A stretch of 64,000 bases of DNA from Maribacter arcticus (GTDB lineage Bacteria > Bacteroidota > Bacteroidia > Flavobacteriales > Flavobacteriaceae), in the NCBI RefSeq assembly GCF_900167935.1, contig NZ_FUYL01000011.1:1-64000 (forward strand), in the 5' to 3' direction. Below the pieces are notes generated by a model. The model was not told where the DNA came from and did no database searches. It was given only the letters and a program-made list of their open reading frames with translations. This document shows, piece by piece, positions 1 to 8,600 of this stretch. Numbering within the stretch: the stretch's first letter is position 1; each line of letters starts with the position of its first letter. A program made the position numbers and the translations under genes.

Positions 1-365
1 CGATACGTGAGTCAGGGAGCAGCGTAAGAGGTCGTGCACGAATAAGTAAGGTCGGTAATAGAAAGCTTCGGAATCTTTTATTTCTATGTTCCTTTAATGC
101 TTGTAAGCACAACAAGGCTTGCAAGGAAGTTTATGAGCGAATAGTGAATAAAGGAAAGAGTAAGAAGCTTGCATTGATTGCTGTAGCTAACAAACTACTC
201 AAACAGTCTTTTGCTATTGCAAAATCTGGAAGACCATATGATGAAACTTACGTTTCAATATTGCCTAGATAAATAGAAGATAGATCGAATAAAAAAAGCT
301 CAAAGAATCAAGTTATTGAATCTATCTATGAGCCTGGAATAGTATTGTCTCAGATTAAGGAAGAA
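1..365 (+). mobile_element. IS110-family insertion sequence, right part only
   Basis: The window opens inside an IS110-family element. Its transposase ends at 272 and is followed by about 90 bases with no gene, which should contain the element's right end; the exact end is not visible because IS110 elements usually lack clear terminal inverted repeats and target duplications. The element abuts the truncated recombination site of the first integron-like cassette (376-402). If this is an IS1111-type member, a short non-coding RNA could lie in 273-365, but the sequence alone does not show that. Confidence 0.6.
3..272 (+). CDS. IS110-family transposase, C-terminal fragment (cut by window edge)
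   Basis: The reading frame enters the window at base 3 and runs 89 codons to a TAA at 270-272. The translation begins IRESGSSVRGRARISKVGNR and ends SGRPYDETYVSILPR. This is the C-terminal Transposase_20 domain of IS110 transposases, including the serine-rich SGSS segment that supplies the serine nucleophile and the conserved RGRARISKVGNRKLR helix. IS110 enzymes join an N-terminal DEDD RuvC-like domain to this serine domain and move DNA through a circular intermediate. The N-terminal domain is outside the window, so whether the gene is intact cannot be judged. Confidence 0.85.
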   Translation: MRESGSSVRGRARISKVGNRKLRNLLFLCSFNACKHNKACKEVYERIVNKGKSKKLALIAVANKLLKQSFAIAKSGRPYDETYVSILPR

Positions 366-375
366 TTTACTTGTT

Positions 376-402
376 TTTTACCTCAGTTCTTTGTTGTGTG
401 TA
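376..402 (-). repeat. Truncated attC-like site of cassette 1
   Basis: On the minus strand TACACACAAC (402-393) matches the reverse complement of the cassette's other end, GTTGTGTGTA (841-832), over 10 of 10 bases. This is the end-to-end complementarity expected of an integron cassette. Beyond it one would expect a long hairpin arm and its partner, but no partner for the following 376-390 segment is found nearby and IS110 sequence lies there instead. The site therefore looks cut by the insertion sequence. It overlaps the last codons of the gene at 378-806. Confidence 0.5.
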
Positions 403-806
403 GTTTTTTTCTTTTTTATTAATTCAGTTATTTTTCCGATTCCGAAAACAAAGAGCGCAATAATTCCTGAAAAAATTAGTCCAGTTATAAATGAAAAATT
501 TCTTCCAGTATCACTTGTCAGATTTCTCATTGCTTCTTGCTGTTCAGGCGTGATTTCATTTCCGCTAAAAAATCCGTCTTGATTTAAGTCAAACTTATTC
601 GTATTCCATTGAGCATAAATGTCATCATAAGTTGCTCCTCCAACAATAAATAAGTAAAATAGAAAGAAAACTGTCAAACTTATCCAAAACCATTTCAGTT
701 TTCCGATTCCAAATATTCGCTTTCTTTTCAAGAATATTATTCCTAAAATCAAAATTGAAATTATTGATGGAATTATTAAATGATATGGTAAAGTTATTTC
801 GTTCAT
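378..806 (-). CDS. Small membrane protein with an EF-hand-like loop (cassette 1)
   Basis: A 142-residue protein of no recognised family. It has three predicted membrane segments, at about residues 8-25, 38-60 and 104-128. Between the second and third lies a soluble stretch with DLNQDGFFSGNEI, which fits a dockerin/EF-hand calcium loop (D-x-N-x-D-G-x-x-x-x-x-E). The C-terminus is lysine-rich. The gene is the only one in its cassette-like unit, whose ends are the complementary decamers at 393-402 and 832-841; the last codons overlap the former. The present stop may be altered because the recombination site beyond it is interrupted. No function can be assigned. Confidence 0.65.
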   Translation of the reverse strand: MNEITLPYHLIIPSIISILILGIIFLKRKRIFGIGKLKWFWISLTVFFLFYLFIVGGATYDDIYAQWNTNKFDLNQDGFFSGNEITPEQQEAMRNLTSDTGRNFSFITGLIFSGIIALFVFGIGKITELIKKKKTTHNKELR

Positions 807-831
807 TAAATTTCTGTCGGTTTGGTCAAAT

Positions 832-972
832 TACACACAACGAGTTTGTGTATGGTTAGTTGCGTGGTTTAGCAACTAATTTAGTAAACAAATACTTGCC
901 AGAGAAAATTCCGAAGGAATTTTCCAAATGAGCACTTGCCAAAGCAATTAATTATACACTGTGTTAGCCTTT
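832..972 (-). repeat. attC-like recombination site A
   Basis: This long imperfect inverted repeat follows the gene at 964-1704. Outer arms 848-863 and 944-959 pair over 16 bases: 13 Watson-Crick and three G-T wobbles when the plus strand folds. Outside the arms lie 3 unpaired bases, then GTTAGCCTTT (963-972), on one side, and 6 unpaired bases, then ACAAC (837-841), on the other. Inside is a perfect 9-bp hairpin, GAAAATTCC/GGAATTTTC, at 904-924. The stop codon of the gene (964-966) sits inside the core box. Spacing and wobble bias match sites B, C and D. Confidence 0.7.
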
Positions 973-1704
973 GTTATTGTTTTCTAATATTTCTATGAGT
1001 TTTATGGTTTCTTTTCTTATGCTTTCGTAAATTCGTTCTTGCCTTTGATATAATTTTAAATAATAAGATAGAGAATTGTTACGCATTCTCATTTGTGGTG
1101 AATCAATATTGTATTCCCAATTTTTAACCTCTGTATGCTCCTTTTGAGTATAGTTAAATGAAAATAATAAATCAATTTCCTTTCTAAAATCTAAAGTTAC
1201 TTCATCAACTTGTTCAAGGCTTTTAAATTCGGCAACAGTAATTTTGTCAGCAAAATTCTTATATTTTAAAAGAGCATTTCTTTTGTGAGATGGAAATAAT
1301 TTCAGATTTCCAGTTGAAAGTAAATCTTGAATAGTGTATGTAGACGTACCGAAGAAATTCAGGTTCAAACGAAGACTGTCAGCTTTAGACTTTAGAATAT
1401 TCGTGTCTAATTTGTCTGTATTAAAGTAATCCACATAATTTTCAATGGTCACGGTCCTAACTTTACCAAGGCTATCCATTTCGTTTAGTTTTAATAGATC
1501 AGTTTTTAATTCTGAAATGATATTAACTTCATATGTTTTATATAAGTTATTTAATTTTCTAATTTCGTTTTGATTATTTACTTGTAAAGCCAGTATGATG
1601 CCAATCATCACTAACGCAATTTCTCCAATAGCATAAAGTAGATATTTGCTAAACTTGTTTTCAGTCAGCATTTTTTGTCTAATTTTTCTAAAGAATTTTA
1701 TCAT
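964..1704 (-). CDS. DUF6090 family membrane-anchored protein (cassette 2)
   Basis: This 246-residue protein starts with a basic segment (MIKFFRKIRQKMLTENKFSK), then one membrane helix at about 22-40 (YLLYAIGEIALVMIGIILAL) followed by QVNNQNE. That arrangement is the signature of the DUF6090 family of Bacteroidetes. The remaining 200 residues are predicted helical and periplasmic, with no catalytic motif. The family has no known function. The gene is alone in its cassette; its TAA stop is embedded in the recombination core box at 963-972. Proteins of this family often occur as accessory genes in Flavobacteriaceae, which agrees with the setting. Confidence 0.8.
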   Translation of the reverse strand: MIKFFRKIRQKMLTENKFSKYLLYAIGEIALVMIGIILALQVNNQNEIRKLNNLYKTYEVNIISELKTDLLKLNEMDSLGKVRTVTIENYVDYFNTDKLDTNILKSKADSLRLNLNFFGTSTYTIQDLLSTGNLKLFPSHKRNALLKYKNFADKITVAEFKSLEQVDEVTLDFRKEIDLLFSFNYTQKEHTEVKNWEYNIDSPQMRMRNNSLSYYLKLYQRQERIYESIRKETIKLIEILENNNKG

Positions 1705-1725
1705 TTGTTAGTGGTTTGTTTTAAT

Positions 1726-1861
1726 AAAGGCTAACGTTTAGTATATGAAAAGTAGGCGATTTCGAAGCACGAAACTTTCGGTTAAGCACCAAATTTGATT
1801 CGAGCCAAAGTCCTTGAATTCATTACTTTTTCGCCTATTTTTTATATACATTGTTACCTGC
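1726..1861 (-). repeat. attC-like recombination site B
   Basis: The outer arms 1741-1759 and 1831-1849 pair over 19 bases, 17 Watson-Crick and two G-T wobbles on the plus strand. Beyond the arms are 3 bases, then GTTACCTGC (1853-1861), on one side, and about 5 bases, then AAAGGCTAAC (1726-1735), on the other. The first box complements the far end of the cassette carrying 1870-2892; the second is the start of the cassette carrying 964-1704. The arm sequence differs from that of sites A, C and D, while the architecture is the same, as is usual among attC sites. Confidence 0.7.
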
Positions 1862-1869
1862 TGGGTTTT

Positions 1870-2892
1870 TTAAATTTCTCTTATTTCGTGTCTAATTTTC
1901 CCTTTCGTATTTTCAATGGTCAAGACAATTTTATTTGTGTTTGGGACAATTGTTATTTTAATAATCGTTTCGTTCTTAATCTCTGCATACTTTATTTTCG
2001 AAGTATTCACTGTTGAGTTGAAACCACTATTTCTATATTCATCCGATTCTTTAAAGTAAGAGTTTTTGATTTGAAAGAGTCCAAATCCTTTTTCCTTGCT
2101 AGCTATTGCTATTTTGTCTCCTATAATCACAAAATCCATGAATGTATGATAGTCCTTTTTTTGTGCATTAGAGGACAATGCAAAGCTATTTTTAAGGTTC
2201 AAATTGTCATATACTGTTATATGTTCAGTAGCTCCAACATAGCCACTATAAGTTCCTGAAATTAGACCAATGTAGTTATCAGTTATACGACCCTGATAAA
2301 TACTTTCGTAAGCTCCATTTGATTTGAGTTCTTTGAAATGTGATAAGATAAGTTTCTCGTTTGAACTTAGTTTGTAAAACAAAACATACTTTGGCATAAC
2401 AATATTGTCAATTGCAATGAGTAAGCTGTCATTAATAACTAAGTCATCAATTGCCTTTCCTGGGAACAAAACTTCAATGGGTATTTCAAGCTTATACCAT
2501 TTTTGACTTTGTATATTATATTGAACGAGCATTTCTTTTCCCATTTCTCCACCAATAAAAAGGTTTTCGTCATTTAATAAAATAGTCTTTGGTTTTAAGT
2601 CGAATGGAATTTTTAACTCACTTTTACTTTCAGTTTTCGTATTAATTAGTGAGATATTGTTTTTTACAGTATCAAGAATTACAACTCTTTCTTTTTGGTC
2701 TGTCGTGTAGATAGATTTTTCAGAAATCGTGAATGTCTTTATCTGCTTTATTCCATTGTCTTCAAATGAGTTTATTGAAATGGTCTTTTGGTCTTGTTTC
2801 AGTATGAACAATTTCCCATTCTTAATTCCATTTTGCCCTAGTACAGATAAGTATGAAAGAAAAAATAGTACTGTAAAAATTAGACTTTTCAT
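1870..2892 (-). CDS. Secreted protein of unknown function (cassette 3)
   Basis: The 340-residue protein starts at the ATG giving MKSLIFTVLFFLSYLSVLGQ, a clear signal peptide with a likely cut after GQ; an in-frame ATG 11 codons upstream would spoil the signal. The mature protein is rich in short beta strands of the type seen in beta-propellers (repeated segments such as VVILDTVKN, LFIGGEMG, LLIAIDN and IAIASKEKGFGLF), so a secreted propeller is a reasonable guess. No enzyme motif is visible. It is the first cassette after the recombinase, bounded by the complementary nonamers at 2915-2923 and 1853-1861. Confidence 0.7.
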   Translation of the reverse strand: MKSLIFTVLFFLSYLSVLGQNGIKNGKLFILKQDQKTISINSFEDNGIKQIKTFTISEKSIYTTDQKERVVILDTVKNNISLINTKTESKSELKIPFDLKPKTILLNDENLFIGGEMGKEMLVQYNIQSQKWYKLEIPIEVLFPGKAIDDLVINDSLLIAIDNIVMPKYVLFYKLSSNEKLILSHFKELKSNGAYESIYQGRITDNYIGLISGTYSGYVGATEHITVYDNLNLKNSFALSSNAQKKDYHTFMDFVIIGDKIAIASKEKGFGLFQIKNSYFKESDEYRNSGFNSTVNTSKIKYAEIKNETIIKITIVPNTNKIVLTIENTKGKIRHEIREI

Positions 2893-2914
2893 TGTCGTAT
2901 CGTTTTTTTGCCTT

Positions 2915-2969
2915 GCAGGTAACAATTGGCTAAACGTACCTTGGTACGTTTATTCCATTTTTAGTATTA
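2915..2969 (-). repeat. Palindromic first junction next to the recombinase gene (attI-like)
   Basis: Between the recombinase stop (2970) and the first cassette lies a near-perfect palindrome, AAACGTACC-tt-GGTACGTTT at 2932-2951. On the minus strand it reads on into TAGCCAATTG and the cassette start GTTACCTGC (2923-2915). No second core box of the AAC type is present, unlike attC-like sites A to D. Position and asymmetry fit an attI-like integration point. The junction at 37803-37842 before the second array ends in the same CCAATTGTT. It could instead be a recombinase transcription terminator. Confidence 0.45.
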
Positions 2970-4097
2970 CTAATCTAAGGGATTTTTAATGCTTTCAAAA
3001 GTATTTGTGGCAACATGGGTGTAAATTTCAGTTGTTTTTGTTGAGCCATGCCCTAAAAGCACTTGTATTTGCCTTAAATCTGTGCCTGATTCCAATAAGT
3101 GTGTTGCAAAACTATGTCGTAATACATGCGGTGTAACTGTTGTACGTATTCGTGCCTTTTCGGCTGCAGTCTTTACAATCTTCAAAACACTTGCACCACT
3201 ATATTTAATTCCTTTCTTACCTTCAAATAAATATATATGAGGTTCATATTTAGTGTAGTACTTCCTTAAATCGTTAAGGGCCGTTTTGGACAATAAAGTT
3301 AGCCTATCTTTATTTCCTTTTGAACCTACAACACGTACTAGCATCCTTTTGCTGTCTATATCGTGTAATTTTAAGTTTAAAAGTTCACTTCGTCGCAAAC
3401 CTGAACCATATAGTAGTTGTACAATACACCTATGTTTGATATTATTGGTGTTTTCAATGATTGAAAGTATTTCTTCCTTTGAGATCACCTTGGGTAATTT
3501 AGATTCTTTTCGTGGTCGTTCTATTTCATAAAAACGGTTGGGCATGCCCAAAACAACTTCATAATAAAATTTTATCGCATTGATAGCTTGATTGACATAG
3601 GAGTTTGAATGTTTCTTTTGAATAAGATGCTGAAGAAAAACCCGAATGTCGTTTTCGTCTAGCGCCTTTAATTCTTTATCCTTGTGGAAATTTATAAATA
3701 GTTCAAAAAAAGTAACATAAGTTTTAACGGTACTGTTCGCATAGCGTCTTAATTCTAGTTTTAATAAAAACTCTTCGGGGCAAAGTCGGTATTCTGGTAC
3801 AGTCTTTCTTTTTCTAAACCATTGTACATCAACCGTTTCATTACTAGTGTTTACAGGTTTGTTGCTTAAAAAGCGATTGTAATTTATCCATACCACGCCT
3901 TTGAAGGTATTAAACACAATACTCAAGTTCGCTTTAGTATTGGGTATATAAGCCATATTATATTGTTGACTCCATTTAGGGTCAGGGAGTCCTTTAATTA
4001 AGTTCTGTATCAACTTATCTGGCGTGAATTTGATACCAATCATCTTTACGTCTTTAATCATCAAATGATACAGGGTTATGGATTTTAAAGTATTCAT
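2970..4097 (-). CDS. Tyrosine recombinase/integrase of the integron-like array
   Basis: This 375-residue protein belongs to the phage integrase/XerCD superfamily. All catalytic residues are visible: Arg235 in GSGLRRSELL, Lys263 in GSKGNKDR, His324 and Arg327 in HVLRHSFATHL, His350 in LLGHGSTKTT and Tyr359 in EIYTHV. A SAM-like core-binding domain spans about 105-195, and about 100 extra N-terminal residues precede it. The roughly 30-residue insertion between the Lys and His boxes that marks classical IntI is absent, although the C-terminus (SIKNPLD) resembles IntI more than XerC/D. ATG at 4097 is chosen over an upstream TTG at 4103. Its place at the head of the cassette array suggests it moves the cassettes; that is inference. 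Confidence 0.88.
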   Translation of the reverse strand: MNTLKSITLYHLMIKDVKMIGIKFTPDKLIQNLIKGLPDPKWSQQYNMAYIPNTKANLSIVFNTFKGVVWINYNRFLSNKPVNTSNETVDVQWFRKRKTVPEYRLCPEEFLLKLELRRYANSTVKTYVTFFELFINFHKDKELKALDENDIRVFLQHLIQKKHSNSYVNQAINAIKFYYEVVLGMPNRFYEIERPRKESKLPKVISKEEILSIIENTNNIKHRCIVQLLYGSGLRRSELLNLKLHDIDSKRMLVRVVGSKGNKDRLTLLSKTALNDLRKYYTKYEPHIYLFEGKKGIKYSGASVLKIVKTAAEKARIRTTVTPHVLRHSFATHLLESGTDLRQIQVLLGHGSTKTTEIYTHVATNTFESIKNPLD

Positions 4098-4129
4098 ATA
4101 CAAGTTTAGCCATGTTTCAATTACTAAGT

Positions 4130-4153
4130 AGTATATTAACTGTATAATATACT
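4130..4153. promoter_or_regulatory. Inverted repeat between divergent genes
   Basis: The perfect 9-bp inverted repeat AGTATATTA-actgta-TAATATACT lies in the 63-base gap between the recombinase gene (minus strand) and the zinc-ribbon gene (plus strand). It could be an operator shared by both promoters. It is AT-only apart from two bases, so chance occurrence is possible. Confidence 0.3.
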
Positions 4154-4160
4154 GTTAGAA

Positions 4161-4538
4161 ATGATTGATGCTAAAAACTGCCCTGTTTGTGGTACTGAGG
4201 TTAAAGGAAGATCTGATAAGAAATACTGTTCCGTAAAATGTAAATCGATACATCAGTACGAACAACGTCAAGAAACCGAGGCTTTTTTCCTGAAAGTGGA
4301 TAGACAATTGAAAATCAATAGAAAATTGTTAAGGAGATTTAACAAATCAGGTTTCACTACAATTAGAAGCTCCGAACTGATTTCCCAAGGATTCGACCCT
4401 AATTTTTTCACGCATTATTGGAAGAATAAAAAAGGTGAGGTTTATTTATTTGTTTATGAGTACGGTTTTTTGAGCAAGATTAATAGCGGCAAAGACAAAT
4501 ACGTTTTGGTTACTTGGCAGCCATATATGAAACATTAA
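4161..4538 (+). CDS. Zinc-ribbon protein of unknown function
   Basis: This 125-residue protein has an N-terminal zinc ribbon, CPVCGTEVKGRSDKKYCSVKC (first Cys at about residue 7), with two Cys pairs of the CxxC and CxxxC type as in DUF2116-like ribbons. A basic helical region (about 30-60) and a C-terminal mixed region with many aromatic residues follow. No signal peptide or membrane helix is seen, so it is probably cytoplasmic and may bind nucleic acid. It is divergent from the recombinase gene across a 63-base gap holding an inverted repeat; a regulatory role in the array is possible but not shown. Confidence 0.65.
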   Translation: MIDAKNCPVCGTEVKGRSDKKYCSVKCKSIHQYEQRQETEAFFLKVDRQLKINRKLLRRFNKSGFTTIRSSELISQGFDPNFFTHYWKNKKGEVYLFVYEYGFLSKINSGKDKYVLVTWQPYMKH

Positions 4539-4569
4539 TTTTTCACACTGTCATACTAACAAGTATTTT

Positions 4570-5439
4570 TTAATACACCTCGTATTCTTTTTTATAGGCT
4601 AGGGGAGTGTGCTCGGTAATGGTCTTAAACTGTTTATTGAAATTAGATAGGGTTTGAAATCCGCTTTCGTAACAAGCTTGTGAGACATTCATCTTTTGCT
4701 CTATGAGTAATTTACAGGCATGACCAATGCGTATTTCGCTTACAAACTCAGAAAACGATTTATTCGCGTGCAATTTAAAATAACGACTAAAAGAGGTCGG
4801 CGTCATATTCGTCAATTGAGCCAAATCTGATAGCGCCATTTTCCTTTTAAAATTCTTCATAACGTAAGCATACACCTTAAACATACGTTCTGTATCAGCT
4901 TCCCGCAGCGTATTGGTATAACCAGGGCTTGCCAACAACGTATATTCTTTTGTTCGGCTTATGAAATCTAATATTTTAAGTAATTGAAGAATACCTTCAA
5001 ACCCATCCATATGAATAAGGTCTAACATCTGTTCTTTTAGTGTTAGAGCTGTTTGCTCAGTAAATTCCATTCCTCTAAGGCTCTTATGAAAAACCTGCCG
5101 CAACCGTATAGCCTCATCTTTATGCAAAAGGTTTTCGCCTAGAAAATCTTCGTGAAAATAAATAACGACCCCTTCAGACCATGCAATATTCTTTTCCTGT
5201 TCTTGCTCATTCTCACTACGCCACATGTGCGGTAAATTAGGACCGGTAAAAGTGATGTCTCCCGCTTTAAAAGGCTTTACACTATCACCTATAAAACGGG
5301 TGCCACTACCTTTTTGTACTAGAAATAATTGATGCTCAGAATGAAAATGCCAATGAGGGTCAAATACAGGTTCGTTTAAAGACCGGGCCAAATAGGCTCT
5401 ATTTTCTGGTATAGGTGATTTTTGAAGCGCAGATTTCAT
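4570..5439 (-). CDS. AraC-family transcriptional regulator with N-terminal cupin
   Basis: This 289-residue protein has an N-terminal cupin-type sensor domain (about 15-110, with FDPHWHFHSEHQLFLV and the FKAGDITFTGPNLPHMW turn), a linker, and two C-terminal helix-turn-helix units (about 188-285; ALSDLAQLTNMTPTSFSRYF and VSQACYESGFQTLSNFNKQF). This is the AraC/XylS layout in which a sugar or related ligand is sensed by the cupin. The gene is divergent from the sugar-oxidation operon that begins at 5610, with a 170-base gap, so it most likely controls that operon. Confidence 0.88.
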   Translation of the reverse strand: MKSALQKSPIPENRAYLARSLNEPVFDPHWHFHSEHQLFLVQKGSGTRFIGDSVKPFKAGDITFTGPNLPHMWRSENEQEQEKNIAWSEGVVIYFHEDFLGENLLHKDEAIRLRQVFHKSLRGMEFTEQTALTLKEQMLDLIHMDGFEGILQLLKILDFISRTKEYTLLASPGYTNTLREADTERMFKVYAYVMKNFKRKMALSDLAQLTNMTPTSFSRYFKLHANKSFSEFVSEIRIGHACKLLIEQKMNVSQACYESGFQTLSNFNKQFKTITEHTPLAYKKEYEVY

Positions 5440-5609
5440 GATGGGTTATCGAGTTTTATTCTGGTTTTAAAAACCAATTGCACACTAATTTATCAATTAT
5501 TGACAATATTATGCAATCAAATGATAAAATACAGTCAGTATGTGATAAGTGAGAGTAAATTTTAAGGTACTATTTTTAGTAATATTGAGAGTAGAAAACA
5601 AAGCTCTTT

Positions 5610-8600
5610 ATGAAACTCAGCCAATCATTTATCAAAATAACCCTTATCGTTCTTCTTTTTGCAGCTTGTTCGCCAGCTAAAAAGGAACGTTTAGACGATG
5701 CACCTCGTAGAATAGAATTATTGTTTTTAGGGCATGAAATTGAACACCATAATTCAAGGGCATACTTTCCCATTTTAGCCTCTGCATTAACTAAAGACGG
5801 TATTAATATAACATACACTGAAAAGCCATCTGATTTGAATTCAGATAATTTAGCCTTGTATGACGGTCTTATTGTTTATGCCAATCATGAAGAAATTACT
5901 GAGTCGGAGGAAACCGCATTGCTGAATTTTGTAAAAAAGGGAAAGGCATTTATTCCTATACACTCTGCAAGTTTCTGTTTTAAGAATTCGCCCGAGTATA
6001 TAGATTTGGTTGGAGCTCAATTTATGAGTCACGAAACCGGAACCTTCACAGCAGAAATCACAAACATAGAACATCCTATTACCAAAAATTTAAAACCTTT
6101 TGAAACGTGGGACGAAACCTATGTGCATGATAAGATAGCAGATGATATCACCGTTTTAATGGAACGTGTAGAAGGTGACCATAGAGAACCTTGGACCTGG
6201 GTAAAGGAAGTTGGGGAAGGAAAAGTTTTTTACACGGCATATGGGCATGACGAACGTACGTGGGAGAACAAAGGCTTTCAAGAGTTGGTGAAATCAGGAA
6301 TTCTTTGGGCAGTAGACGACCAGGTGAAAAAGAACTGGGAAGCGTTTATGGTAGATATGCCAACCTTAAAATATGAAGAGCGCGCGAATATACCGAACTA
6401 TGAAAAACGAGATCCGGCACCAAAATATCAATTGCCATTATCGCCAGAGGAGTCTAAAAAACTAATACAAGTACCGGCAGGTTTTGATGTAGAATTGTTT
6501 GCTTCTGAACCCGATATTATAAACCCCATTGCTATGAATTGGGATGAAAAAGGTAGGCTTTGGGTTATAGAAACTGTCGATTACCCCAATACGGTTCGTA
6601 ACGATAATAGTATAGGTGATGATAGGGTAAAGATTTTAGAAGATACCGATGGTGATGGTAAGGCTGATAAGGTTACCATCTTCGCTGATAAATTGAACAT
6701 ACCTACAAGTTTTGTCTTTTATGACGGTGGTATCGTGGTTTCTCAAGCGCCGCATTTTATTTTTCTAAAGGATACCAATGGCGATGATAAGGCAGATGTA
6801 AAAGAGATTCTTATCGATGGCTGGGGTACGTTTGATACCCATGCAGGGCCATCTAATCTTCAATATGGTATCGATAATAATTTGTACGGCGTTGTAGGAT
6901 ACTCTGGCTTTGAAGGAAACATATTTGGTCAAGATTTTAAGTTCAATCAGAATGTATATCGATTTAATCTGAAGCGTAAAACATTTGAAGTGTTGACGAA
7001 TACCAGTAACAATACATGGGGATTAGGGCTAACAGAGGATAATTCCATTTTTGCATCCACCGCTAATAATACCCATAGTGTATTTGTAGGTATACCGAAT
7101 GCTAATTTTGAAAATGTAAAGGGTATAGGTACTGATGGTAGTGCGAAAATTGATGGTCATTATGCTATGCAGGCTATTACTCCGAATGTTAGACAGGTAG
7201 ATGTCTTTGGAGGATTTACTGCAGCAGCTGGTCACCATTTTTATACCGCAAGAGCATACCCAAGTTCGTACTGGAACACTATTGCATTTGTTTGTGAGCC
7301 AACAGGTGGTTTGGTACACCAAGCACGAATTGTAAAAGATGGAGCCGGGTATGTAGAAGAAGATGCAGGAAATTTATTTGCCTCGTCTGATGAATGGGTT
7401 TCACCGGTAGAAGCTAAAACAGGTCCAGATGGTGTGGTTTGGGTAGCAGATTGGTACAATTTCATAGTACAGCATAATCCGACCCCTAATGCAGGGCGAG
7501 GTGGCTACGACGCTGAAAATGGTGAAGGTAATGCCTATGTGAATCCGTTGCGTGATAAAGGTCATGGTAGAATATGGCGTGTAGTGCCGAAATATGATTA
7601 CACCTATGAAGCACAACAATTAACAAAAGAAGACCCAGAAGCATTGGTTGAAGCATTAAGCAGCGATAATCAGTTTTGGAGACTTACGGCCCAAAGATTA
7701 TTAGTCGAAAGAGGCGATACCGATGTGCTGAACGATTTGTACAAATTAGTGAATAAAAAAGACGTCGATAGTAATGGCTTGAACAATGCAGCAATGCATG
7801 CCCTTTGGATTATTGAAGGTCTAGATGCTTTAAAAACAGATAGCAATGCATTAGGGGTTATAAAAGGAGCATTATTCCATAAAGCATCTGCAGTACGTAA
7901 GGCCGCTATTCAAATGTTGCCGAGAAATGAAGATACAGATGATGCCTTGTTTAAAGCGAACACCTTAAACGATCGCGACCCAAATGTGCAATTGTCTGCC
8001 CTCATATATTTTTCAGAACGACCCTCTTCTCAAAAAGTTGGTTCACTTTTATATGACCTTGGTAAGAACGAAGCAGTATTAAGTGATTTGTGGTTGTTTA
8101 AGGCCTTGTATGCAGCATCGGCAAAACATGTAGACGGATACTTAAATGCATTTACTAAAGCGAATCCTGATTACAAAAAACCATCTGACGACGTTAGCGA
8201 TATGAGTTCTAATACGTATGATGACACCAATTGGGAAACAATGGAAATTCCTCAATATATGGAAGATGCCGGTTTAGAGATTGATGGGGTCGTTTGGTTT
8301 AGAAAAGAAGTGACCGTACCAGCAAGTATGGCAAATAAAGCCAATGTATTAGCGCTAGGCCCTATTGATGATTCTGATATTACCTATGTCAACGGAGTAG
8401 AAGTAGGTAGTATGGCTTCGAGTTTTAGTTCAAACAGAAACTACGATATTCCTGTAGGGGTATTAAAGGCAGGTAAAAATACCATAGCGGTTAGGGTAGA
8501 AGATGCTGATGGTAAAGGTGGTATTTATGGGAATTTTTGGCAACTGTATGTACAATCTGGAGAAGAAATGATCAGAATACATGGCATTTGGAAATATAAA

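Larger units (their letters stand above)
393..4103 (-). mobile_element. Integron-like array 1: recombinase plus three single-gene cassettes
   Basis: Read on the minus strand the order is tyrosine recombinase, palindromic junction (2915-2969), then gene 2892-1870, gene 1704-964 and gene 806-378, each followed by an attC-like inverted repeat. The start and end of each unit are complementary: GTTACCTGC (2923-2915) with GCAGGTAAC (1861-1853), GTTAGCCTTT (1735-1726) with AAAGGCTAAC (972-963), and GTTGTGTGTA (841-832) with TACACACAAC (402-393). This is the property that lets an integron cassette exist as a circle. The recombinase points the same way as the cassettes, as in the so-called reverse integrons. 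The far end is bounded by an IS110 element. Confidence 0.65.

Noticed and set aside
391..582. Plus-strand 63-codon frame opposite the EF-hand-like membrane protein
   Set aside because: Antisense shadow; the minus-strand frame has membrane segments, a sensible start and cassette boundaries.
1795..2016. Plus-strand reading frame of 73 codons
   Set aside because: It lies across attC-like site B and the antisense of the secreted protein gene; no protein-like composition.
2970..4097. Calling the recombinase a classical integron integrase (IntI)
   Set aside because: The IntI-specific insertion between the Lys and His boxes is not present, so the name would claim more than the sequence shows.
6640..6820. 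Short repeated coding segments (DTDGDGKAD and DTNGDDKAD) in the giant dehydrogenase as a DNA repeat
   Set aside because: They are calcium-loop-like protein repeats within the propeller, not a separate DNA element.
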